Part shown: piece by piece, positions 46,927-56,012 of the stretch
Layout: each line of letters starts with the position of its first letter
How positions within the stretch are numbered: position 1 is the stretch's first letter
NCBI GenBank assembly: GCA_945639195.1
Contig: CALZEE010000008.1
Coordinates: 52,390-116,389, forward strand
Origin: an uncultured Ignatzschineria sp.
Lineage (GTDB): Bacteria > Pseudomonadota > Gammaproteobacteria > Cardiobacteriales > Wohlfahrtiimonadaceae
Length of the DNA stretch: 64,000 nucleotides
Direction of reading: 5' to 3'
Made by a program: the position numbers and the translations under genes
The notes under the pieces: model-generated
Seen by the model: only the letters and a program-made list of their open reading frames with translations
What the model was told of the DNA's origin: nothing
Database searches by the model: none

Positions 46927-47871
46927 TTAGTCCTGCTGTTTTTCCAAGAAAGCTTCGATCTCATTTCGCCAAGGAATTGCCGGCTGTGCGCCCTCTTTCA
47001 TAACTGCCAATGCCGCCGCAGCATGCCCAAAGATCACCGCATCATAAAGGGACTTACCTTCCAATAATGCCGTAACTAATACCCCATTAAACGTATCTCC
47101 GGCACCAATTGTATCAACAGCCTTTACCACAAACCCAGGAATCAATTGCCCCAGCCCTGTCGTTTCTCCGGCAGTTTTAACACTTACCCACGCGCCTCGT
47201 TTTCCGAGCGTGATAATGACCATTTCAATCCCTTTAGCATGAAGCGCCTGCGATGCCCTATCAGCATCTGCGTCCGTTTCGACTTCAATGCCCGTTAGGA
47301 TTTTAGCTTCTGTTTCATTAGGCGTTATAAGATCGATATTCGCTAAAAAGGCATCACTTAATTCTCGCGCTGGTGCTGGATTCAATATGACCTTCACCCC
47401 TGCCTTCTTCGCTTTTTCAGCAGCGAATTCCAATGCGTCTAAAGGCGTTTCTAACTGCATTAATAACGCGCCTGACTCTTCAATTTCATGCATCATCGGA
47501 GAGATCATCTCTGTCGTCACATGCGCATTGGCGCCAGCATAAATGCCGATCATATTTTCAGCATCCTGATTCACAAAGATCAGCGCCACGCCAGTCTTTT
47601 CATCTGGAACCACCGCTATTAAATCCGTTTTGATCTGATCTGCTTTAAATTGCGTAAGCGCATTTTTACCCACTTCATCATCACCCACGGCGGAGATAAA
47701 ATGAATATCTGCCCCTGCTCGCCCTGCGGCAACGGCTTGATTTGCACCCTTTCCCCCTAAGGCGACTTGGTACTGACTACCAGAAAGCGTTTCACCGGGT
47801 AACAAAAAATGGGGGACCTTTAAAATATAATCCACATTACTACTACCTAAAACCGTTAACTTTTTACCCAT
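46927..47871 (-). CDS. rbsK: ribokinase
   Basis: Phosphorylates ribose to ribose-5-phosphate; PfkB family. The 314-residue protein starts GKKLTVLGSSNVDYILKVPHF, has GGKGANQAVAAGRAGADIHF (PfkB motif 1) and DTIGAGDTFNGVLVTALLEG (motif 2, catalytic aspartate near residue 255). I place the start at the ATG at 47871, which matches known ribokinases; the frame is open to 47934, but that would add a hydrophobic stretch not found in the family. No rbs transporter genes lie nearby, so ribose may come from nucleosides. Confidence 0.92.
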   Translation of the reverse strand: MGKKLTVLGSSNVDYILKVPHFLLPGETLSGSQYQVALGGKGANQAVAAGRAGADIHFISAVGDDEVGKNALTQFKADQIKTDLIAVVPDEKTGVALIFVNQDAENMIGIYAGANAHVTTEMISPMMHEIEESGALLMQLETPLDALEFAAEKAKKAGVKVILNPAPARELSDAFLANIDLITPNETEAKILTGIEVETDADADRASQALHAKGIEMVIITLGKRGAWVSVKTAGETTGLGQLIPGFVVKAVDTIGAGDTFNGVLVTALLEGKSLYDAVIFGHAAAALAVMKEGAQPAIPWRNEIEAFLEKQQD

Positions 47872-48260
47872 AATTAAAATCCATTTAGTGACACACAATG
47901 AGATAAGAATAAAAGCAATGAAACCTCCCGTCAAGCCCTTATATCAAAGGCTTAAAGCATTGAGCAAGATTCTCTCTTAATCGTGCCTTAACCTTAATCT
48001 ATATAACTATAGGTTATAGCTCTCAATGATAATGTCACATTGATTTACTTGCTTTATTTCCCCCCTAAGCCTATATCTAGAGATGCGCTGTTTAATAATG
48101 ATGCAGTTTTAGATCTACTCAAAATAGACCTGTCTCATCACACAACAAGAGATCATTCAAAACCATAAAAACTTATACGATGATCTTGATAACAATAATA
48201 ATTTAAACAGCCACGCTGAATAAATCAGCACATAACATCAATAATATGAAGGAGAAACAT
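47872..48260. other. divergent intergenic region between rbsK and gltI
   Basis: About 390 bases holding both promoters. A small dyad TATAAC-TATAG-GTTATA (48002-48018) is visible. It ends in the AAGGAG site of gltI. No supported gene. Confidence 0.4.
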
Positions 48261-49154
48261 ATGAAAAAGACGATTCTGGGGCTCGCACTCTGTGGTTTAA
48301 TGGCAATGCCAGGCGCATCAATGGCACAAGAACTCACCGGTACTTTGAAAAAAGTCAATGATTCTGGGTCAATTACCTTAGGTCATAGAGAATCATCAAT
48401 TCCTTACTCATTTTATGACAACCAACAAAATGTCATCGGCTATTCTCACGAAATCAGTTTAAAAATTGTCGAAGGGATCGAGAAGCTATTAGGTAAAAAA
48501 ATTGACGTAAAACTCATGCCCATCACTTCCCAAAACCGTATTCCCCTCATGAGAAATGGGACGATTGATCTTGAATGTGGATCCACTACCCATAATACCT
48601 CTCGCGCACAAGAAGCGGACTTCACCAATACCATCTTTATCGTTAATATCCGTATGGTCACCGATGTTAAATCTGGCGTAACAGAATTTGAAGATCTTAA
48701 AGATAAAGTGGTTATTACAACTGCCGGGACAACTTCTGAGCGAATCCTACGTAACATGAATGCCGAGAAAAACATGAATATGCGTATTCAAGCTGCAAAA
48801 GACCATGGTGATGCGTTCATGATGCTCGCAGATAATCGCGGCGTTGCTTATGTAATGGATGACTCACTCCTCTATGGTGAGCGAGCAAAAGCACCGCAGC
48901 CTGATCGTTGGGTCGTCACAGGAGAATCACAAGACCAAGAAGCATACGCATGTATGCTCCGTAAAGATGATGCTCAGTTTAAAGCGCTTGCAGACGAAGT
49001 CATTGCTGATCTTTCTGCCTCTGGTGAAATGGAAGTGATCTACAACAAATGGTTTACTCAACCTATTCCACCACGCAACGTCAACTTAGAATTCCCGCTG
49101 TCAGACAGCATGCGTGAGCTCTTTAACAATCCATCTGATACCCCGTATCAATAA
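48261..49154 (+). CDS. gltI: glutamate/aspartate ABC transporter substrate-binding protein
   Basis: Periplasmic binding protein for acidic amino acids. The signal peptide (KKTILGLALCGLMAMPGASMAQ, cleavage after SMA) is followed by the family body: SGSITLGHRESSIPYSFYD, MPITSQNRIPLMRNGTIDLECGSTT near residue 95 and VTTAGTTSERILRNMN-like loop near 155. The 297-residue length fits GltI/YbeJ. I use the ATG at 48261, 6 bases after AAGGAG, not the in-frame ATG at 48246. First gene of gltIJKL; two hairpins separate it from gltJ. Confidence 0.93.
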   Translation: MKKTILGLALCGLMAMPGASMAQELTGTLKKVNDSGSITLGHRESSIPYSFYDNQQNVIGYSHEISLKIVEGIEKLLGKKIDVKLMPITSQNRIPLMRNGTIDLECGSTTHNTSRAQEADFTNTIFIVNIRMVTDVKSGVTEFEDLKDKVVITTAGTTSERILRNMNAEKNMNMRIQAAKDHGDAFMMLADNRGVAYVMDDSLLYGERAKAPQPDRWVVTGESQDQEAYACMLRKDDAQFKALADEVIADLSASGEMEVIYNKWFTQPIPPRNVNLEFPLSDSMRELFNNPSDTPYQ

Positions 49155-49165
49155 TCGTCACGTGT

Positions 49166-49250
49166 AAGCGAGTTGTTTTTTTAGACTCCTAACAATTCGC
49201 TTCAACTGATAGAACTCTAGGGAGAGGGAACCCCTCTTCTCTGGAGTTTC
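49166..49250 (+). terminator. paired hairpins between gltI and gltJ, likely attenuator
   Basis: Hairpin one: AAGCGAGTTGT with ACAATTCGCTT (49166-49202). Hairpin two: GAACTC..GGGAGAGG with CCTCTTCTC..GAGTTTC (49212-49250). They would protect the gltI message and limit read-through, so binding protein exceeds permease. Confidence 0.6.
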
Positions 49251-49286
49251 TCGTCTTCAATAAATCAAATCAAGAAAGGTCTTCCT

Positions 49287-50018
49287 ATGTTTGAATTAGA
49301 TTTTTCGATATTGTTTCAAGAAGCGGTGATTAATGAAACCTACTTGGATTGGCTGTTAGAGGGTGCAAAATGGACTATCATCTCTTCCAGTGCCAGTTGG
49401 TTCCTTGCACTTGTTCTTGGCATTATCGTCGGAACCATGCGCACGCTTCCTAGTAAAACGCTTCGATTCTTAGGCTCAACTTATGTGGAGTGCTTACGTA
49501 ATGTTCCGCTCATTGTTCAACTCTTCTTCTGGTACTACGTTTGGCCCAATTTAATGCCCAGTGCCATGGGTGACTGGATCAAAGGGCAAGATCCACTGGT
49601 GCAGATGATGACTGCCGGGATTCTCTGCTTAGGGCTCTTCACGTCCGCTCGTATTGCAGAACAGGTTCGCTCTAGTATCGAGTCGCTTGCAGGTGGTCAA
49701 TTACGTGCAGCCCTTGCGAATGGTCTATCTCTCGCCCAAGCATATCGTTATGTCATTTTGCCGCAAGCTTTACGTATTATCTTGCCGCCGATGACCTCTG
49801 AATTGCTCAATATTTTTAAGAACTCATCTGTTCTTCAGACTATTGGCTTAGCAGAGCTCACCAGACAAGCTGCACAAATTAATGATTACACTGCAAAGGC
49901 ATACGAGTCATTTATCCTCGTGACCATTGCATACATTATTATTAACGTCACGCTGATGTTGATTATGAAGATCATTGAGCGATATACCCAATTGCCCTCA
50001 TTAAAAGAAGGAGCTTAA
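49287..50018 (+). CDS. gltJ: glutamate/aspartate ABC transporter permease
   Basis: Inner-membrane permease of the His/Glu/Gln/Arg/opine type (243 residues). The His-type start LDWLLEGAKWTIISSSASWFLAL, the LRNVPLIVQLFFWYYV segment (Arg-Asn-x-Pro-Leu, contact to the ATPase) and the coupling helix ANGLSLAQAYRYVILPQALRIILPP are clear. Five hydrophobic segments. It starts 132 bases after gltI; the next gene starts 2 bases after its stop. Confidence 0.94.
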   Translation: MFELDFSILFQEAVINETYLDWLLEGAKWTIISSSASWFLALVLGIIVGTMRTLPSKTLRFLGSTYVECLRNVPLIVQLFFWYYVWPNLMPSAMGDWIKGQDPLVQMMTAGILCLGLFTSARIAEQVRSSIESLAGGQLRAALANGLSLAQAYRYVILPQALRIILPPMTSELLNIFKNSSVLQTIGLAELTRQAAQINDYTAKAYESFILVTIAYIIINVTLMLIMKIIERYTQLPSLKEGA

Positions 50019-50019
50019 A

Positions 50020-50712
50020 ATGGATATTATCTCATTTTCAAATCTCTTCTCGATCATCGGGGAAAACTATGAATTCCTGCTACAAGGAATGAGTGTAAGT
50101 TTACGCATTACTGCGATTGCCATTGTGGTGGGGATTCTTTGGGGAATTGTCTTAACCGTTTTAAGACTCTACGCGCCCAAGCCCATTGCGTGGCTCGCGA
50201 CAGGGTACGTTAATCTCTTTCGCTCTATCCCGCTCATTATGGTGCTCATGTGGTTTTATCTTGCGATAGGACCCAGTGTTCAGCAATATTTCGGGATCGG
50301 TAACAGTGCGAGTATTCGGTTAATCTGGGCGATTATTGCTTTCTCCCTCTTTGAAGCGGCGTACTATTCAGAAATTATCCGCGCCGGCTTTAAAAGTGTT
50401 AGACGCCAACAGATGGATGCCTCAATGGCGCTCGGGATGACAAGATTACAAGCAATTCGCTATGTGATTTTGCCCCAAGCACTGCGCAATATGATTCCGC
50501 TCTTATTAACGCAAGCGATTATTTTATTCCAAGATACGTCCCTTGTTTATATTATGAGTTTAAATGATTTCTTCAGAGCCACCGATATTATCGGCTATAA
50601 CAATAACGCAAAAATGGAGCTCATCCTCTTTGCAGGATTTATCTACTTCATTATCTGCTTCTCGCTCTCAAGTATCGTCAGAACCTTACAGAAAAGGAAA
50701 CGAACAGCATGA
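50020..50712 (+). CDS. gltK: glutamate/aspartate ABC transporter permease
   Basis: Second permease of the same transporter (230 residues), paired with GltJ as a heterodimer. It shows GMSVSLRITAIAIVVGILWG, FRSIPLIMVLMWFYLAIG and the coupling helix ALGMTRLQAIRYVILPQALRNMIPLL. It overlaps gltL by four bases (ATGA), and starts 2 bases after gltJ. Confidence 0.94.
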   Translation: MDIISFSNLFSIIGENYEFLLQGMSVSLRITAIAIVVGILWGIVLTVLRLYAPKPIAWLATGYVNLFRSIPLIMVLMWFYLAIGPSVQQYFGIGNSASIRLIWAIIAFSLFEAAYYSEIIRAGFKSVRRQQMDASMALGMTRLQAIRYVILPQALRNMIPLLLTQAIILFQDTSLVYIMSLNDFFRATDIIGYNNNAKMELILFAGFIYFIICFSLSSIVRTLQKRKRTA

Positions 50713-51440
50713 TTACCTACAAAAATGTCAGCAAATTTTATGGGGATTTCCAAGTCCTAAAAGAGTGCTCAACCGAGATTAAAGAGAAAGAAGTTGTAGT
50801 GGTTTGTGGTCCTTCTGGCTCGGGTAAATCGACACTGATTCAATGTGCTAATGGTCTCGAGCCTTTCCAGCAAGGCGATATCATTATCAATGGGCATTCT
50901 CTTGCCGACCCCAAGGTGAACATCAATAAGGTTAGAACTCAGGTAGGAATGGTATTCCAGCACTTTGAGCTCTTTCCAAATATGTCCATTGAACAAAACC
51001 TGATGCTCGCACAGATTAAAGTCCTCAAACGCCATAAAGATGAAGCTCATCAAAAGGCGCTAGCGCTGCTTGATCGCGTAGGATTGAGTAAACATCTCGG
51101 AAAATATCCCACGCAGCTCTCAGGCGGGCAACAACAAAGGGTGGCAATCGCCAGAGCCTTGGCAATGGATCCTGTTGTAATGCTCTTTGATGAACCGACT
51201 TCGGCACTCGACCCTGAGATGATTCATGAAGTATTAGCCGTCATGACGGAGCTTGCACAAGAAGGCATGACCATGATGTGCGTCACGCATGAGATGGGGT
51301 TTGCGAGACAAGTTGCGGATCGCGTGATCTTTATTGATGGCGGAGAGATTCGGGATGACTTAAGTAAGGAAGCCTTCTTTGAGGGGAATACAAGTGATCG
51401 GGCGCAGCTCTTCTTGAAGAATATCTTCCAGAACGATTAA
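50709..51440 (+). CDS. gltL: glutamate/aspartate ABC transporter ATPase
   Basis: ATP-binding subunit (243 residues) that drives GltJK. Walker A GPSGSGKSTLIQ near residue 34, signature LSGGQQQRVAIARA near 137, Walker B VVMLFDEPTSALDPE near 158 and the switch histidine in CVTHEMGFARQVADRV are present. Overlaps gltK at the start and is followed by a terminator. Confidence 0.95.
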   Translation: MITYKNVSKFYGDFQVLKECSTEIKEKEVVVVCGPSGSGKSTLIQCANGLEPFQQGDIIINGHSLADPKVNINKVRTQVGMVFQHFELFPNMSIEQNLMLAQIKVLKRHKDEAHQKALALLDRVGLSKHLGKYPTQLSGGQQQRVAIARALAMDPVVMLFDEPTSALDPEMIHEVLAVMTELAQEGMTMMCVTHEMGFARQVADRVIFIDGGEIRDDLSKEAFFEGNTSDRAQLFLKNIFQND

Positions 51441-51497
51441 TATTCCCCAAATAAGATCCCCCTTTTTATTATTCACCATTACGTGCCATAGAAGCAC

Positions 51498-51524
51498 AAA
51501 AGTCCCCAAACTTCGGGGACTTTT
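51498..51524 (+). terminator. intrinsic terminator of gltIJKL
   Basis: AAAAGTCCCC pairs with GGGGACTTTT around AAACTTC, about 60 bases after gltL. Confidence 0.85.
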
Positions 51525-51544
51525 ATAAGTACTAAATCAAAATC

Positions 51545-51657
51545 ATTGAATGTTTACCTTGATCATGATTAATTTTTTGGGGACCTGCGTATTCTCCATA
51601 TTTTGTGTAGGTCATACCATAAGAGCATCACAGCCTCAGACTGCGATGCTCTTTTTT
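51545..51657 (+). ncRNA. candidate small RNA with promoter and terminator
   Basis: Between the gltL terminator and the convergent dppF lies TTGAAT, 17 bases, TTAATT (promoter-like), then about 75 bases with a hairpin GACCT..AGGTC (51581-51613) and a strong terminator AAGAGCATC..GATGCTCTT followed by six T (51620-51657). The T run is on the plus strand, so this terminator does not serve dppF. A transcript of its own is the simplest reading; it has no coding frame. Confidence 0.35.
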
Positions 51658-51722
51658 ATGGTGATCAGAAAATGAGGGGCTTATACGTCATCTCATCCAT
51701 CGCTATTATTTAATCGATCACC

Positions 51723-52772
51723 TTAAGCGCTTGGCAAGTCTAGTTTAAAACAGGCAACCTCATGAGGATTGCCGGCATTATCAAGATAGACCTTAACTTC
51801 AGGCTGCGATTCCCGGCATTTTTCAAAGGCATGATGACAACGCGCATGGAAAGCACATCCTTGCGGCGGATTAAGCGGACTAGGAAGCTCGCCACTTAGC
51901 GTGATCTTTTCGCGTTTATTCTCTGGATTCAGCCTTGGCGTTGCCGAAAGTAACGCTTGGGTATAAGGATGCATCGGATCTGCAAAAATTGCCTCTTTTG
52001 ACGCCTTTTCGACCGCTTTCCCGAGATACATCACCATCACATCATTCGCAATATGTTCAACCACTGATAAATCATGAGAGATAAAGAGATACGATAAACC
52101 TAGCTCATCTTGTAAATCCATCATCAAATTCAATACCTGCGCTTGCACCGAGACATCTAACGCAGAGACAGGCTCATCTGCAATCACGATATCAGGATTG
52201 AGCATTAAACCTCTCGCAATCGCGATACGTTGACGCTGCCCTCCTGAAAACATATGCGGATAACGATCATAAAACTCTGTGCGCAATCCTACTTTTGCCA
52301 TAATCTCTAGCACGCGCTCTTTACGTTCCACCGCTGAAAGTGCGGTATTAATACGTAAGGGCTCTTCCAAAATAGTGCCCACTTTTTTACGAGGGTTCAA
52401 TGAACCATAAGGATTTTGAAAGATAATTTGGATTTTTTTCCGACGTAGGGCCGCTGTATTAGGATCATTTTTTAAGAGCGAATCCCCATTATAAAGGAGC
52501 TCGCCACTTGTCGGGGACTCGATCATGGTTAAGACTCTGGCAAGGGTTGATTTACCACAACCCGATTCCCCCACAACCGCCAATGTTTTTCCTTTTTCAA
52601 GCGTAAAGGAGATGCCATTCAGCGCCTTCACTTCGCCCTTGCCTTTAAATAATCCATGACTCACAGAATAATACTTGGTGAGATTTTCCGCCTTTAATAA
52701 TGGAGGGTTATCTCCCGAAATTACTTCTGGTTGCGGCTTAACGCTGCTTTCAATATATTGATGATTACTCAT
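51723..52772 (-). CDS. dppF: dipeptide ABC transporter ATPase DppF
   Basis: Second ATP-binding subunit of the dipeptide transporter (349 residues). Walker [16 protein letters not shown] near residue 65, signature [15 protein letters not shown], Walker [20 protein letters not shown], and the C-terminal oligopeptide/dipeptide extension with cysteines ([20 protein letters not shown]), which can hold an iron-sulfur cluster in DppD/OppD-type subunits. I use the ATG at 52772 after GGAGGGCGGAG; it overlaps the end of dppD by 8 bases. Last gene of dppABCDF. Confidence 0.93.
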   Translation of the reverse strand: MSNHQYIESSVKPQPEVISGDNPPLLKAENLTKYYSVSHGLFKGKGEVKALNGISFTLEKGKTLAVVGESGCGKSTLARVLTMIESPTSGELLYNGDSLLKNDPNTAALRRKKIQIIFQNPYGSLNPRKKVGTILEEPLRINTALSAVERKERVLEIMAKVGLRTEFYDRYPHMFSGGQRQRIAIARGLMLNPDIVIADEPVSALDVSVQAQVLNLMMDLQDELGLSYLFISHDLSVVEHIANDVMVMYLGKAVEKASKEAIFADPMHPYTQALLSATPRLNPENKREKITLSGELPSPLNPPQGCAFHARCHHAFEKCRESQPEVKVYLDNAGNPHEVACFKLDLPSA

Positions 52773-53799
52773 GAGCTCCGCCCTCCTCGGCCATATCACC
52801 GTCGCTATTCCTGATCATTTCCCCCGGCATTTCCTGTCGATTTCCTAAAGGGAAATGGCATTTTACTAACCGCTCTCCAATCGCCTGTAAGGGGGGTTCT
52901 TCCTCAATACAGCGAGCCGTTTTATAAGGGCAGCGCGGATTTAATAAACAACCGGGAGGTCTGTCATATTTCCCCGGGACAACGCCAGCAAGCGATTCTA
53001 ATCGGCTTTTACCTTTAGAAAACTCCGGCAATGATTTTAATAAGGCTTCGGTATAAGGATGGAATGGCTGGCGAAATAGATCTGTCGATCTTGCTACTTC
53101 CACTACTTGCCCGGCATACATCACCACAATTTTGTCCGCCGATTCTGATACCAATGCTAAATCATGGGTAATCAGTAATAACGCCATATCTTGCTCTTTT
53201 TGTAACGTCAGAAGCAGATTCATAATCTGTCCCTGAATCGTCACATCAAGGGCCGTTGTTGGCTCATCTGCAATCAGTAATTTCGGGCTACAGGCAATCG
53301 CCATCGCAATCATTACTCGTTGACTCATTCCCCCAGATAATTGATGAGGATAGAGATCAAAACGATTTTTAGCATCAGGAATACCCACTTCTGTGAGCAA
53401 CTCAATCGTCCGGTTTTTCCGAGATCGTCGGCTGCCCCCTTGATGGACATTTAAGGTCTCCATAATCTGGTAACCCACGGTAAAAGAGGGATTAAGCGAT
53501 GTCATTGGATCTTGGAAGATCATCGCGACGTCATCCCCCAATATCTTTCGGCGCTCTTTCCGATTAAGAGTTTGCAAATCTTTGCCATCAAATTGCAATT
53601 GATTTGCCGTCACTGTTCCGGGAAAATCAATCAAGCCCATTAACGCTAGCGAGCTCACCGATTTACCAGAGCCAGACTCCCCTACAATCCCGACAACTTC
53701 ACCACGATCCACACTATAACTAATGCGGTCAACGGCGCGAAAACGATCTTTATGATCCCCAAACTCAACGGTTAAGGTATCCACTTTTAAGAGTGTCAT
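52765..53799 (-). CDS. dppD: dipeptide ABC transporter ATPase DppD
   Basis: First ATP-binding subunit (344 residues). Walker [16 protein letters not shown] near 40, signature [16 protein letters not shown], Walker [20 protein letters not shown], and the C-terminal [22 protein letters not shown] with the cysteine pattern of DppD/OppD. Overlaps dppF at its end; starts 25 bases after dppC. Confidence 0.94.
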   Translation of the reverse strand: MTLLKVDTLTVEFGDHKDRFRAVDRISYSVDRGEVVGIVGESGSGKSVSSLALMGLIDFPGTVTANQLQFDGKDLQTLNRKERRKILGDDVAMIFQDPMTSLNPSFTVGYQIMETLNVHQGGSRRSRKNRTIELLTEVGIPDAKNRFDLYPHQLSGGMSQRVMIAMAIACSPKLLIADEPTTALDVTIQGQIMNLLLTLQKEQDMALLLITHDLALVSESADKIVVMYAGQVVEVARSTDLFRQPFHPYTEALLKSLPEFSKGKSRLESLAGVVPGKYDRPPGCLLNPRCPYKTARCIEEEPPLQAIGERLVKCHFPLGNRQEMPGEMIRNSDGDMAEEGGAHE

Positions 53800-53824
53800 A
53801 ATACTGTGCTCCTATAATTTAGCC

Positions 53825-54808
53825 TTAAACTTTCAGCTTTGGATCTAACGCATCACGGAGACCATCGCCCATGAGGTTAAATGCGAGAACGGTTAATAAA
53901 ATAGCGATCCCGGGGAACGCGACAACCCACCAAGCCGATTGTGCATATTGCAAGACATCCGCAAGCATTGTGCCCCATTCCGGTGTCGGCGGTTGTGCGC
54001 CCATTCCTAAGAATCCTAATGCCGCCATATCTAAGATGGCATTCGAGAAACCTAGCGTCGCTTGTACAATCAAAGGTGCTAAGCAGTTCGGAAGAATATT
54101 AATAAACATCTGTCTCAAGTTCCCCGCACCCGCGACTTTAGATGCCACCACATAATCTTTCTCCATCTCACTGAGCGCAGTTGCTCTAGTTAAACGGACA
54201 TAATGTGGAAGTGCAACAAACGCTAGCGCAATGGAGGTATTCACGATGGAAGGTCCAAAAATTGCCACTAATACTAGCGCAAGTAGTAGGCTCGGCAATG
54301 CCAGCATGATATCAACCACACGCATAATGACCGATTCAACAATCCCGCCAAAGTAACCCGCTAATAGCCCTAATGTAATCCCTAATACTAATGAAATTAC
54401 TACGACAACAACGCCGACTAAGAGAGATAATCTTGCCCCATAAATCAAGCGGCTTAAGATATCTCGCCCAACATCATCTGTGCCCAGAATAAACTTCCAT
54501 GAGCCTCCTTCCATCCATACAGGGGGCACTAAAAGGCTTCCTCTAAACTGCTCAACAGGAGAATGCGGGGCAATAAAGTTGGCAAGAATTGCTAATATGA
54601 GAATAAAAATAATAAAGCAGAGCCCGGCAACAGCGCCCTTATTCTTGCTGAAATAGTGCCAAAACTGACGTAAGGGAGTTTGTGGCTTGAGCGCTTCTTG
54701 TATATATTCCGGCGCAAGTGGACGGTTCGCTTCAAGCTGATATTCCGCGTCTTCTAAAGTGACGTTAAGATCTTGTAATGAATCTTGTTGATGATTATTT
54801 GTTGTCAT
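53825..54808 (-). CDS. dppC: dipeptide ABC transporter permease DppC
   Basis: Permease subunit (327 residues). After a hydrophilic N-terminal ~60 residues come the N-terminal OppC-type helix (KNKGAVAGLCFIIFILILAIL), GTDDVGRDILSRLIYGARLSL, the coupling helix ALSEMEKDYVVASKVAGAGNLRQMFINILPNCLAP and the C-terminal helices. I use the ATG at 54808, 7 bases after AGGAGG; the frame is open to 54847, inside dppB. Starts 10 bases after dppB. Confidence 0.93.
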   Translation of the reverse strand: MTTNNHQQDSLQDLNVTLEDAEYQLEANRPLAPEYIQEALKPQTPLRQFWHYFSKNKGAVAGLCFIIFILILAILANFIAPHSPVEQFRGSLLVPPVWMEGGSWKFILGTDDVGRDILSRLIYGARLSLLVGVVVVVISLVLGITLGLLAGYFGGIVESVIMRVVDIMLALPSLLLALVLVAIFGPSIVNTSIALAFVALPHYVRLTRATALSEMEKDYVVASKVAGAGNLRQMFINILPNCLAPLIVQATLGFSNAILDMAALGFLGMGAQPPTPEWGTMLADVLQYAQSAWWVVAFPGIAILLTVLAFNLMGDGLRDALDPKLKV

Positions 54809-54818
54809 CTGTATCCTC

Positions 54819-55835
54819 CTATTGATGTCTAATACGAGGATTGACAACCCCGTAAAGAAGATCGACGATGAAATTCACCAGAATAATCAGCGTCGCAACT
54901 AATAGTACGCCGCCTTGAACGACCGGATAATCTCTGCGCTGTAGCGCTTCAATCAACCAACGTCCCACACCTGGCCAAGAGAATATTGTTTCAGTTAATA
55001 TCGCACCACCCAACATTGTTCCTACTTGTAGTCCAATCACCGTCACAACCGGAATCAACGCATTACGTAGCGCATGGATTAAGACAATCCGCATTCTTCC
55101 AAGCCCTTTAGCGCGAGCAGTTAAAATGTATTCTTCACTTAATACTTCCAACATTGAAGAGCGGGTCATTCGCACAATCACGGCAAGGGGAATCGTCCCT
55201 AGCACAATAGCGGGTAAAATCATGTGGTGTACGGCATCCCAGAAATCGCCCTCTTCACCAAAGAAATAAGTATCAATAAGCATGAAACCCGTTAAAGGAT
55301 CACTATCATCTAAGAAAACCATATCGCCAATACGTCCTGAAACAGGCGTTAAATCCAAGTTGACAGAGACGAGCATAATCAATATCATTCCCCACCAGAA
55401 TATTGGCATGGAGTAGCCTGTTAATGAGATTCCTACAGCCGTATGATCAAAAACAGATCCTCGTTTGACCGCGGCTAATACACCTGTCGGGATTCCGACC
55501 ACCACTGCAAAGATCATGGCGCACGTTGCTAGCTCCAAAGTTGCCTTAAAGCGTGGCACAAATTCACTCCAAACAGGGCGCTGTGTCACCAGAGAATTCC
55601 CTAAATCCCCTTGGAAGAGACCTTTAAGATATTCCCAATATTGAATGTAATAAGGCTGATCATATCCAAATTGCGCACGGAGCTCGGCGTAACGTTCCGG
55701 CGTAATGCCGCGCTCACCGGCAAAGAGCAGAATAGGGTCGCCGGGGATCAGATGAATGAAGATGAAGGTGAGTAGCGTAATTCCGAGAAACGTCGGAATA
55801 ATCATGCCTAATCGCCTAAAGAAGAATTGAACCAT
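54819..55835 (-). CDS. dppB: dipeptide ABC transporter permease DppB
   Basis: Permease subunit (338 residues), paired with DppC. The start FFFRRLGMIIPTFLGITLLTFIFIHLIPGDPI is characteristic, as is the coupling region TRSSMLEVLSEEYILTARAKGLGRMRIVLIHALRNALIPVVT. About six hydrophobic segments. It follows dppA after a 177-base gap that carries a hairpin. Confidence 0.94.
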   Translation of the reverse strand: MVQFFFRRLGMIIPTFLGITLLTFIFIHLIPGDPILLFAGERGITPERYAELRAQFGYDQPYYIQYWEYLKGLFQGDLGNSLVTQRPVWSEFVPRFKATLELATCAMIFAVVVGIPTGVLAAVKRGSVFDHTAVGISLTGYSMPIFWWGMILIMLVSVNLDLTPVSGRIGDMVFLDDSDPLTGFMLIDTYFFGEEGDFWDAVHHMILPAIVLGTIPLAVIVRMTRSSMLEVLSEEYILTARAKGLGRMRIVLIHALRNALIPVVTVIGLQVGTMLGGAILTETIFSWPGVGRWLIEALQRRDYPVVQGGVLLVATLIILVNFIVDLLYGVVNPRIRHQ

Positions 55836-55875
55836 AGGATACCCATTGTCATAGTTTGTGAATAAGATAAAAACA

Positions 55876-55908
55876 AAAGAGCGCCAGCATCAAACTGGCG
55901 CTTTGCTT
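55876..55908 (-). terminator. attenuating terminator between dppA and dppB
   Basis: AGCGCCAG and CTGGCGCT pair around TTTGATG; on the minus strand CTTTTGTTTTT follows. It would end part of the transcripts after dppA, leaving more binding protein than permease. Confidence 0.75.
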
Positions 55909-56012
55909 TTCATACCATATCGAAGGGAACTTTAAAGACGTAAGCTGATCGAAAATCATATAATTTCACGACCATTTCAACTGTTAAAGAACCACTCAAT
56001 TACCGCAAAAAA

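Noticed and set aside
48002..48018. small dyad TATAAC/GTTATA before gltI as an operator
   Set aside because: Short and AT-rich; such dyads are expected by chance in this composition and no regulator gene is near.
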